NCBI GenBank assembly: GCA_964542965.1
Contig: CAZIVH010000013.1
Span: 1-23,969, forward strand
Direction of reading: 5' to 3'
DNA length: 23,969 nt
DNA from: CAJBLF01 sp964542965
Lineage (GTDB): Bacteria; Patescibacteriota; Gracilibacteria; Absconditabacterales; Absconditicoccaceae
Below, piece after piece: positions 1 to 6,695 of this stretch. The position numbers and the translations under genes are program-made. The notes beneath the pieces are model-generated. The model did not search any database, was not told the DNA's origin, and saw nothing but the letters and a program-made list of their open reading frames with translations. The stretch's first letter is position 1; the number at the start of each line of letters is the position of its first letter.

Positions 1-6
1 AAAAAT

Positions 7-225
7 ATGCTACCTGACCTATTGATTTCGTTTATCCCCATCATCACGGGAATCATGCTATTGATGCAAACATTCAATCGATGGATATTGGTCGGAGTCA
101 TAATAATTCTTGCACTCACTTCTCAAGGGAATAGCTGTATCAGAAATAAACTAGCATGCAACCATTGCAAACAAGGTGAGCTCGGTTGCCCTGCAAAAAA
201 GCTCTTCAAAAAAACAAAAAAATAG
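7..225 (+). CDS. Small membrane protein with Cys-rich tail, possibly 5'-truncated
   Basis: A 72-residue ORF starting six bases from the window edge, so the real start may lie outside. Two hydrophobic stretches (about residues 4-20 and 26-38) suggest a membrane hairpin. They are followed by a cytosolic-type tail with four cysteines (C44, C51, C54, C61) in a C-x6-C-x2-C-x6-C pattern ending in GCPAKKLF and a Lys-rich end. The cysteine spacing could bind a metal, which is inference. No in-frame TGA is present. The function is not recognised. Confidence 0.55.
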   Translation: MLPDLLISFIPIITGIMLLMQTFNRWILVGVIIILALTSQGNSCIRNKLACNHCKQGELGCPAKKLFKKTKK

Positions 226-273
226 TTGTATACCACAATTAAAACAAGTTTTTTTATCTATTAATCACATACA

Positions 274-516
274 ATGGAAGCTCAAACAGCATCATTAGCT
301 AGTAACATGGCGCCTTTGGCACTTAGTCAATGACAAGTAATCTTGATCTACATCCTCCTTATACGAAGCGCAGTACGAAAGGGAATCGCACTTTGGAAAG
401 CAGGAACAAAAAAGCAGATGACACGGTTTATCGTTATGTTCATCTTAAATACCGTAGGATTGCTTCCTATCGTCTACCTAGCATTTTTCCAGAAGAAAGA
501 GAAAGGAAAAAAATAA
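274..516 (+). CDS. DUF5652-like two-helix membrane protein
   Basis: With TGA read as Gly (codon 20) this is an 80-residue protein. It has a first membrane helix (about residues 21-36), a short basic linker with a Trp (ALWKAGTKKQ), a second helix containing NTVGLLPIVYLAFF, and a Lys-rich C-terminus. This helix / W-K-A / N-x-x-G-x-x-P-I-x-Y-L layout matches my memory of DUF5652, a small membrane family common in CPR bacteria. Under the standard code it would be cut after 19 residues. There is no Shine-Dalgarno before the ATG. Its molecular function is unknown. Confidence 0.6.
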
Positions 517-529
517 TCACCAACTATCT

Positions 530-545
530 GCCCGCTATAGCGGGC
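530..545. repeat. 16-nt palindrome, unit 1 (7-2-7)
   Basis: Perfect inverted repeat GCCCGCT-AT-AGCGGGC, 14 nt after the DUF5652-like stop. It shares the inner GCT..AGC core and the 7-2-7 geometry with the two palindromes at 566-581 and 582-597, while its outer four base pairs differ. There is no T-run after it, so it does not look like a classical terminator. Confidence 0.75.
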
Positions 546-550
546 AACAA

Positions 551-610
551 GCCGTCGTGGTGGAACCCTGCTGAAGCAGGGCCTTGCTTTAGCAAGGTTG
601 GTATACACCA
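551..610 (+). pseudogene. Partial tRNA-Leu 5' copy split by two palindromes
   Basis: Bases 551-565 are identical to the first 15 bases of the tRNA-Leu at 633, and bases 598-608 are identical to its next 11 (TTGGTATACAC). The two pieces are separated by exactly 32 bases (566-597), which are two adjacent 16-nt palindromes. After 608 the similarity stops, and no anticodon arm, T arm or 3' acceptor strand follows, so this cannot be a working tRNA. It looks like a duplicated 5' end of the neighbouring tRNA, interrupted in the D-loop by the palindromic units. Confidence 0.7.
566..597. repeat. Two adjacent 16-nt palindromes, units 2 and 3
   Basis: CCCTGCT-GA-AGCAGGG (566-581) is directly followed by CCTTGCT-TT-AGCAAGG (582-597). 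Each has 7-bp arms around a 2-nt centre. The inner GCT/AGC pairs are constant, while the outer four pairs change on both arms together, so base pairing is conserved rather than sequence. They sit precisely inside the partial tRNA-Leu copy. Confidence 0.8.
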
Positions 611-632
611 CGATTGGCTTTAACTACGATAT

Positions 633-714
633 GCCGTCGTGGTGGAATTGGTATACACGTACGTTTCAGGTACGTATGTCGCAAGACTTGGGGGTTCGAG
701 TCCCCCCGACGGCA
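633..714 (+). tRNA. tRNA-Leu (anticodon CAG)
   Basis: The seven acceptor pairs are perfect (GCCGTCG with CGACGGC at 707-713, discriminator A at 714). The anticodon stem TACGT/ACGTA encloses the loop TTCAGGT, giving anticodon CAG. A long variable arm with a GTC-GCAA-GAC hairpin marks a class II tRNA, and the T arm is GGGGG-TTCGAGT-CCCCC. CCA is not encoded. Confidence 0.95.
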
Positions 715-754
715 GACATAATATGCTAGGAATTTTTTATTGCATAGATAATCC

Positions 755-1621
755 ATGAAGGATTTTCTTCATCCTTACAAAAATCTAGACGTTCTAGGGC
801 GATATAGCAAAGTCGCTCCCTTACTGGACAAGATACTGAAATGAAAAGAAATCGCCAGCAAGATCATAGGCGAAAGATTCGTACTCCTCAAAAGAGGAAC
901 AAAAAACGAACCATTATACATCGAAGATTTCAAAGAAATAGATGAGCATTATCTGAAACTCAGAGCTGATCATCACTTAGACGAAGTCAAAGAACAACTC
1001 ACACAAAGACAAATCTTGCTACGACAATATTTCGTCCCAAGAAAATTGGTGAATTTTTTTTACGCCTGCAACAATGAATTTTGAAACACCATCGACAGAA
1101 TCTTCATCGATATCGATAGACAAACAAATTCAGCGGACGACGCGAGAAAAGTAGCCTGTGAATTAATGAGAACAATTTCCTCTGACAAACTATTCACGAA
1201 ACTTGTTTCCTACAAAACATTGATACTCCGAACAGGAGCGAGTTTCCATATCTATATCCTATTGGATACTCCAGTGGATCATGCTTTTTACGATACATAC
1301 ATGAGTTACGGCAAAGGCAAAGAAGATAGCTTCCCCACCAAACGAGCAAGACAAGTAAGCGAAGTGGCAAGCCTGAATGTTATAGCAGGACATGAAAGAA
1401 GGAAATGAGCGATCATCCTAGACACCAGCAACACACCTCCAGGGAAATTAGCAAGATGTCCTTTTTCTTTACACATCAAAGATTTTAGAACAATAGACGG
1501 CATCACTATTCCCATAACCGAAAAAGAATTAGCTGATCCTAAGCTCATCAGCAGATTACAAAAGCTCACTCCAGAAAAAATACGAAAAAACATAGAGAGA
1601 TATACAGAGCGCTTAACATAA
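755..1621 (+). CDS. Stand-alone archaeo-eukaryotic primase (AEP) superfamily protein
   Basis: Reading TGA as Gly at codons 30, 110 and 218 gives a 288-residue protein with the three AEP motifs in order. Motif I is a hydrophobic strand ending IFIDIDR (D119, D121, metal-binding DxD). Motif II is TGASFHIYI (H165). Motif III is IILD (D223), followed by LARCPFSLH (R234, H240), which resembles the R-x-P-x-S-L-H seen in PriS and LigD-type polymerase domains. An N-terminal region of about 110 residues without a recognised domain precedes them. Proteins of this superfamily make primers or act as repair polymerases from NTPs or dNTPs. No helicase, PriL-like partner, ligase or Ku gene is adjacent. Under the standard code only the middle third would be open. 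It has no Shine-Dalgarno. The family call is good, but its biological role is open. Confidence 0.75.
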
Positions 1622-1717
1622 AAAGTTTCCCTTGTTTTCGAAAAAAAACTGACTATTACTTAATTGTTAACAAAAACAAATGTCTAACCATCAAAACAAC
1701 CTGAAAGGAGGTTACCA

Positions 1718-2128
1718 ATGAAAATTTTTGTTTCAACAGCAGGCAGCGGGATAGTGATCCCCCGCGGCATCAAAAAAGATGCAAAAAAGCAGGTACTGCT
1801 TGAAATCACAAAAAAACTAGGATGGCATGTCTCAAGCCTGGAAGAGATCAATATCACTCATCCTACCGACACTAAGATCAATGGACTCAGTATCTACAGG
1901 GAGATTACATCGTCGGATCCTGAAGCGTTCAAGCAAATGGATCCACAAAAAATCTTCAAAGGACAAATCCATTGGGGAAAAACCTACTTCTTCGGAATTG
2001 TAGAGACGAAGAAACCACGGAAAACGTTTGTTTTCCTTGCTGAGATTCCTACTCCACTACCCGTAGGTAAAGAACGCATCCTCTTGGATGAATTACAAAC
2101 GGTAAAAGTAATTGTTAAACCAGTGTAA
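1718..2128 (+). CDS. Hypothetical 136-residue protein with a perfect Shine-Dalgarno
   Basis: The protein MKIFVSTAGSGIVIP... has alternating hydrophobic stretches compatible with a small alpha/beta or all-beta soluble domain, with no signal peptide or membrane segment. I do not recognise the family. AAAGGAGGT ends six to seven bases before the ATG and is the only clear Shine-Dalgarno in the window. The gene contains no in-frame TGA, with all of its glycines encoded by GGN. A weak -35/-10 pair (TTGTTT, 16 bp, TATTAC) lies at about 1632-1659. A hairpin at 2164-2202 follows the stop. The strong ribosome site suggests high expression or acquisition from elsewhere, both of which are inference. Confidence 0.7.
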   Translation: MKIFVSTAGSGIVIPRGIKKDAKKQVLLEITKKLGWHVSSLEEINITHPTDTKINGLSIYREITSSDPEAFKQMDPQKIFKGQIHWGKTYFFGIVETKKPRKTFVFLAEIPTPLPVGKERILLDELQTVKVIVKPV

Positions 2129-2163
2129 AAAAAAATTTCATTATGACATCAGCCAAACATTTA

Positions 2164-2202
2164 AAAGCCGCTCACTGAATTTCTTTCTATTCGAGCGGCT
2201 TT
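2164..2202. terminator. Hairpin between convergent genes
   Basis: A 10-bp perfect stem, AAAGCCGCTC with GAGCGGCTTT, encloses a 19-nt loop between the stop of the plus-strand gene (2128) and the stop of the minus-strand gene (2222). The flanking U-run is weak on both strands, so it is a likely but not classical bidirectional terminator. Confidence 0.6.
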
Positions 2203-2221
2203 ACCTTATATAAAAAGTTTT

Positions 2222-3079
2222 TTAGAAAGAAAATACCTTATTCTTGAAATCGATTTTTTCTATGAGATGAAGATATTCTTCAAGAGTGAGCGATACCTTG
2301 TCAGGCTGGTATTTGGGCAAATCAAAGACAAGTTCCTCTTCAAGCTGCTGATCTGAGAAAATAGAATATACAAGATTTTTTTTATCAAAATAATGAAATC
2401 CTAACAAAGCGAAAACAGTAATATCCTTATAATTATTGAGACGCCGTGTATCTGGCAATATAGACATTCCCTGCTGAAATCGATCTCGATCATAAGATAC
2501 ATCTGATGATGCTTGCATCAGATCAGAGAATTTCGCTTTAGCTAAAGCACGATGCTGTTGTTGTGTAGCATCACGATCAAAGTCAGTATAGATATCATCT
2601 TCCAGAGTCTCTTTCATTTCCAGATCCGCATAATCATGAGCTGTTTTCTTCAGTGGCTCTATAGCAATCATAAAATCATTTATCTGTTTTCTTATATTTC
2701 TGAGAACATATAGATATTCATGGAGAGCAAGCTTAGTGTTATTAGGCATTTGAGAAACAAACACCTTGAAATGAGTAATGCGTCCCTTGAGGTGTTTAGG
2801 GATGAAAACATCCTTATGTTCATTAAAATATATTCGAAACAGTTTATCTACGTCTGAAGAATCAAATCCTCAATCATGGAAATTTTTGATCATGCTTTCC
2901 TTAACAGACTGAAGTGGTTTCCATAATTTTGTATTCTTGAGATCTGAAGTCAAAAAGAGCTTCATCAACTTTTGTTTACGAGAAAGTTTATCTTTTTCTG
3001 CAGACACGCCTGAATCTGAAGAATGTTCAAGTCACATATCCTCGGCATGTTGCTGAGATAAAGAATCTTTTTTCTTCAT
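2222..3079 (-). CDS. Hypothetical helical protein, 285 residues
   Basis: Two in-frame TGA codons near the N-terminus (MKKKDSLSQQHAEDMG... and ...FHDGGFDSSDV) join into one 285-residue frame. It is highly charged and predicted mostly helical, with a QQQHRALAKAKF segment and a C-terminal LTLEEYLHLIEKIDF. No signal peptide, membrane helix or known motif is visible. The start at 3079 is the first ATG after the upstream non-coding stretch. A downstream GTG at 2764 is the only start usable under the standard code and would remove the first 105 residues. It ends convergently with the gene at 1718. Function not recognised. Confidence 0.65.
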
Positions 3080-3187
3080 CGTAAGAAACAAAACATATAA
3101 AAATATGAAATGCGATTATATTTATTGAGAAATATTTGTCAAGTACTAGAAAACAATTAAAAAAACCTGGTAATAAGCCAGATTTGA

Positions 3188-3264
3188 TGGTGGACGATAG
3201 AGGATTCGAACCTCCGACCTTCTGCACGTCAAGCAGACGCTCTAACCAACTGAGCTAACCGTCC
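3188..3264 (-). tRNA. tRNA-Val (anticodon GAC)
   Basis: On the minus strand GGACGGT pairs with ATCGTCC, with one G-U pair. The D arm is GCTCAGTTGGTTAGAGC, and the anticodon stem TCTGC/GCAGA encloses TTGACGT, giving anticodon GAC. The T arm is GGAGG-TTCGAAT-CCTCT, discriminator A. CCA is encoded at 3188-3190, unlike the other two tRNAs here. Confidence 0.95.
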
Positions 3265-3276
3265 ATAAGAGTATAT

Positions 3277-3348
3277 CGGCCCGACCAGGAGTCGAACCTG
3301 GGTTACAACCTTCGCAGGGTTGTGTCCTATCCACTGAACGACCGGACC
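3277..3348 (-). tRNA. tRNA-Arg (anticodon GCG)
   Basis: On the minus strand GGTCCGG pairs with TCGGGCC (with G-U pairs). The anticodon stem CAACC/GGTTG encloses the loop CTGCGAA, giving anticodon GCG for CGC/CGU arginine codons. The T arm is CCAGG-TTCGACT-CCTGG. The discriminator is G and CCA is not encoded. It lies 12 nt upstream of tRNA-Val, so the two are probably co-transcribed. A GCG anticodon in place of the usual ACG means wobble inosine is not used for this tRNA. Confidence 0.93.
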
Positions 3349-3354
3349 AAAAAT

Positions 3355-3386
3355 CAATGAATAATTAACAATTGCCAATGAATAAT
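3355..3386. repeat. 11-bp direct repeat in tRNA-Arg/gatA spacer
   Basis: CAATGAATAAT occurs at 3355-3365 and again at 3376-3386, separated by TAACAATTGC. The sequence is AT-rich and low in complexity, and similar to the diffuse ATTAAT/CATCTATTATC words up to 3470. No gene is seen in 3349-3464. Confidence 0.5.
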
Positions 3387-3464
3387 GTCGGACCTGTCAA
3401 TTCACGGAATATGGTAATAAACAATGTCCCATAAAAAAGCAAGTCTTTCATCTATTATCTATCA

Positions 3465-4889
3465 TTAATCATCCATTATAAGTTTTTCTAAGTAGCGACC
3501 AAAGCTGAAAAGCTTGTTTTCAGCTCGTTTATTTGCCATCACTTGTATTCAGGTAGGCATCATTTCTCACTGATCTTCAATATTCCCCATAGGGATAGAC
3601 ATAGCCGGCAATCATCACATATTCGCAGGTATAGTATACATATCAGCCAAGTAGACTTTCAAAGGATCATCAGTTCTAGCGCCGACTTTCCATGCGACTT
3701 CAGGAACGGTAGGCGTAAGAATAATGTCGTATTTTTCAAATATAGCATTAAATTCCATCTGAAGTTCTTCCCTTGCTTTCTGAGCTTTAAGATAATATCA
3801 TTCGTAATTGGCTGAGCTCAAAACAAAGGTTCAAAGCAATATCCTTCTCTTTGCTTCTTCACCGAATCACTCAGATCTAATCTGCTCGTAATATTTCTGT
3901 ATAGTATCGGCACCCATACTGTCAGATTGTAATCAGAACTTTATTCCATCGAATCTTGCAAGATTAGTGCTCACTTCTGCAGGCATCAGCGTATAATACA
4001 TTGGCACAGAGTATGCAAGCATAGGTAATGATATATCATCCACCGTGATACCGCTTGTACGAAGTTTCTCGACAGTTGCAAGGAAAAGTGCCTTGATCTG
4101 AGGATCTAATCATTCTCCCAAAGCTTCTTTGGGCACTCATATTTTAAATTGCTTACATTCTGGACTCTGGATTTTGGATTCTGAATTCACAAATTCATCG
4201 GCTCTCGGATCGCTCTGAGAATCCTTTGGATCGAATCCTGCAATAGCCTTCAAAAGTATTTCTGCATCTCCGACTGTTTTGGCAAACACACCTACCTGAT
4301 CCAAACTCGATGCCATGGATTGTACACCATAACGAGAAACCATACCATAGGTTGGCTTCATTCAGACAATACCGCACCATGCAGCAGGCTGGCGAATACT
4401 TCCTCAGGTATCAGTTCCTAATGCTGCTAAACAAGCTCACGAGGCCACCGCTGCAGCAGATCATCCAGAACTTCCTCCAGGACTTCTGTCTTTGCCATAA
4501 GGGTTCTTTGTCTTGCCAAAATAGGAAGTCTCCGTAGTTGATCACATAGCAAATTCATCCATATTTGTCTTTCCAATCATCAATCCCCCGTTTTTCTCTA
4601 AGTTCAAAAAACACGTAGCGCTATACGGACTTACATAATCTTCAAGTATCTTTGATCAGCATGAAGTAACAAAATCTTGAGTCAAAATAATATCCTTAAT
4701 TCCAATAGGAGCAGCCCTCAATGGTCTCGAAGCAAACGCGTCGAGATGGGTAGTCACATAGTCTTCATGGAATCTTACGAAAGAAAAATAGTCAGCATTC
4801 AATGCCTTTGCCTTCTCTAGATAGTCCTTAACGACATCCTGAGCAACAAGATTCTTGTCGTCGATATATGCTTTGAGCGTAAGATCCAT
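3465..4889 (-). CDS. gatA: Aspartyl/glutamyl-tRNA amidotransferase subunit A (GatA)
   Basis: The amidase subunit that releases ammonia from glutamine for conversion of Glu-tRNA(Gln) and/or Asp-tRNA(Asn). The 474-residue product has the complete amidase signature. The catalytic triad is K65 (IGIKD), cis-S140 (GGSSGGS, where G143 is a TGA codon) and nucleophile S164 (GTDTGGSIRQPA). The 75- and 24-residue spacings equal those known for the family. Many TGA codons fall at conserved glycines, including AMGSTTE, DTGGSIR and GIVGMKPTYG. The C-terminus (TGIQVMANKRAENKLFSFGRYLEKL) matches the usual GatA end. A 35-bp heptamer tandem repeat (4154-4188) encodes an atypical segment, NSESKIQSPECKQF, just before the IGVPKE strand. 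gatB and gatC are not adjacent. The start at 4889 gives the normal family length, and no Shine-Dalgarno is visible. Confidence 0.95.
4154..4188. repeat. Heptamer tandem repeat inside gatA
   Basis: Five consecutive 7-bp units on the plus strand: TACATTC, TGGACTC, TGGATTT, TGGATTC, TGAATTC (consensus TGGATTC). They lie within the gatA frame. Similar 7-bp periodicity occurs at 17352-17379 in another gene. Confidence 0.65.
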
Positions 4890-4950
4890 AATAAAAGAAG
4901 AATAAATATATGCGAGATGCATAATAAAGTGATATTACTTGTAATGTGCT

Positions 4951-4978
4951 TCAAATTTCAAGTTTCTGGTTCTAAACT
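4951..4978. repeat. Degenerate heptamer repeat between genes
   Basis: Four 7-bp units, TCAAATT, TCAAGTT, TCTGGTT, CTAAACT, lie in the 95-nt spacer between the stop of the Thr/Pro-rich protein gene and the gatA start. The units are imperfect, so this is a weaker example than the one inside gatA. Confidence 0.4.
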
Positions 4979-4984
4979 AAAAAA

Positions 4985-5485
4985 CTATTGGAAGTTTTCA
5001 AGAAGACTTTTCATATCACGAATATCTTTACTGGAAAGTCAGTCGCTAGATGTTGTAGTAGTTTTTGGTGTCACCGTAGTATTTGGAGTAGTCGTCGTTG
5101 TCTTTGGTGTCGTCGTTGTCGTTGAAGGCTTCGCAGAAGTAGTAGTTCATGTCACAGGCACATCAGTTCAAGAATCGACAAGAGAAGGAGTATCTATGGT
5201 TGTATCGACAAGATCCACATCATCAAGCAATAATTCTTCATCGGAAACCTCTTCAAGATTTCAAGAATCATCGATCGCAAATCCGGTATCTATCAAGATA
5301 TCGCCAGTAACGACCTGTGCATCTTCTATCAATGAAAAATTAGTTCACAAGCTAGAATTAGCAAAAGATTTAAGGTCATAAAGCAACGAAGTAGCTCATG
5401 AAGGATTGATCAGGCGATAGACAAAAAACGCTACCACCAAAAGGATCGCTACAAATATGAATCTCTTGATGAATTTCATTTTCAT
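4985..5485 (-). CDS. Membrane-anchored/exported protein with Thr/Pro-rich stalk
   Basis: This 166-residue protein has a basic N-terminus (MKMKFIKR), one hydrophobic helix (about residues 8-24, FIFVAILLVVAFFVY), an acidic Ser/Asp-rich region of about 75 residues, a Thr/Pro/Lys repeat stretch (TTTTTPK units), and a short charged C-terminus (DIRDMKSLLENFQ). TGA codons at five Gly positions or more join the frame. The layout suggests a signal anchor with an extracytoplasmic, possibly O-glycosylated or wall-spanning stalk, which is inference. No domain is recognised. Alternative ATG at 5479, two codons in. It lies upstream of gatA, and the 182-nt region to 5667 is divergent with the next plus-strand gene. 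Confidence 0.65.
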
Positions 5486-5667
5486 CACACAAAAAATAAA
5501 GCAGGGAATATATACGGATTTGCTCAAAACTTGCAACATGAATTAGACATGAGAAGCTAGAAAACAAACAGAATTCCAAGCTTCGAAGATTACGCTTTGC
5601 TTTTTCAGCCGTAAGCGTCTAGCTAAAATGCTATTGCCTCTCAAGCTGTTTTCAGTAAAACCCAAAC

Positions 5668-6546
5668 ATGCTAAAATCGATCGTAAAAAATTCAATCGAA
5701 GAGATGAAAAACGACCGCAAAATCATCAGATTAACCTTTGCGACATCATTTTTCCATTCATTGATAGCAAGCCTGCTTATATTGCTCAATATCAACACCC
5801 TTTTTGCCAAAAACTACGAAAATGGTCTTTATGTTGGTAAGGTCGCAGAATTCTTCGTCCAAGAGATCAATACCAATCATGTCATAAGCCGAGTTATCGG
5901 AATAGCGATAGTCCTCTTCATTGCCTATTCGATTATCTATCCCATAGGACAGTCTGCCATCATTCATTATCTCAATGATAAGAAAAAAAGCATCAGAGAA
6001 GCGCTCAAAAAATGAAGGGATGATTTTTTTCCCATGTTTGAGTTCGGAATAATCTCATTGATTCTCTCCCCTACCGTTTATCGGCTGACGGTGCTCAAAA
6101 TAATGGTTTCCTGAGGATTCCATGGTAGTGGCACGATACTTCTATTGATCATACGATTTGGCATCATGATGATAGTGAACGCATTAAAAGTGTATACAAG
6201 ATACATCATGACCATAGAAAAAAAATGACTCTATGATGCGCTGATCCAAAGTTGCGACATTACCCTGAAACATATGAAAGAAAGCTTCAGATATGTAAGA
6301 ATACAAACCATTCTTCTGATTAATTTTTCCCTAAACATCATACTCATTTACGCTATTCCGATTATCCTTATTTACCTCGCTATCCTCTTCAATATCATCC
6401 AATACGGAGGGGTAAAATGGACTGTATACGGAATTTTCTTCTTTGGAATCCTTTTTGGCGCATATTCTAGTTCCTTCGTCAGAGCTTTTTTTGCCTATTT
6501 CCGACAAGAAATCTACAATACCATAAGCACTAAAGACACAAAATAA
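5668..6546 (+). CDS. Polytopic membrane protein, 292 residues
   Basis: TGA as Gly joins 5668-6015, the middle part and 6274-6546 into one frame. About six hydrophobic segments are visible: near residues 21-40 (LTFATSFFHSLIASLLILL), 75-95 (VIGIAIVLFIAYSIIYPI), 125-145 (FGIISLILSPTVYRL), 155-175 (GTILLLIIRFGIMMIV), 210-240 (TILLINFSLNIILIYAIPIILIYL) and 248-268. Short basic loops separate them, and one (YLNDKKKSIREALKKG) looks cytosolic. The arrangement resembles the broad DUF975/glycerophosphoryl-diester-type membrane domain families found in CPR bacteria, but I cannot assign one. It is followed by a good terminator at 6569-6609, so it ends its own transcript. Confidence 0.75.
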
Positions 6547-6568
6547 CCATTATTATATACTATTTTAC

Positions 6569-6609
6569 AAAAAATGGCCTAGATCAAGCATCCAAAAGCC
6601 ATTTTTTTT
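6569..6609 (+). terminator. Rho-independent terminator
   Basis: Stem AAAAAATGGC (6569-6578) with GCCATTTTTT (6598-6607), 19-nt loop, ending in a run of T. It lies 23 nt after the membrane protein stop at 6546. Confidence 0.75.
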
Positions 6610-6630
6610 ATACAAAACAGTATTTCTGAC

Positions 6631-6636
6631 TATAAT
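6631..6636 (+). promoter_or_regulatory. Candidate -10 box for the ATPase gene
   Basis: A perfect TATAAT between the terminator and the ATPase start, with only a weak -35 (TTATAC, about 17 bp upstream). Transcription from here would give a leader of about 50 nt that contains the tandem repeat at 6659-6690. Confidence 0.4.
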
Positions 6637-6658
6637 TAGTACTGTATTACAACATTTC

Positions 6659-6690
6659 ATCGTTTAGTCGTTTTATCGTTTAGTCGGTTA
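6659..6690. repeat. Two 16-bp tandem units before the ATPase start
   Basis: ATCGTTTAGTCGTTTT is directly followed by ATCGTTTAGTCGGTTA: the first 12 bases are identical and the period is 16. The repeat ends five bases before the ATG at 6696, so it occupies the predicted leader where a ribosome site would normally lie. Confidence 0.7.
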
Positions 6691-6695
6691 AAAAT

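Noticed and set aside
530..597. CRISPR array
   Set aside because: The units are 16-nt palindromes without unique spacers and without cas genes nearby.
330..623. 97-codon plus-strand ORF ending in the tRNA-Leu copy
   Set aside because: It is an out-of-frame shadow of the DUF5652-like gene continuing through the palindromes and tRNA-like sequence; the 274-516 frame has membrane helices and family features.
3465..4889. gatA as a pseudogene broken by many stops
   Set aside because: All interruptions are TGA at Gly positions, the catalytic spacing is exact, and no TAA/TAG or frameshift is present.
4917..5381. 154-codon plus-strand ORF with Val-rich repeats
   Set aside because: The Val repeats are the reverse complement of the Thr/Pro codons of the minus-strand stalk protein, which has a proper signal anchor.
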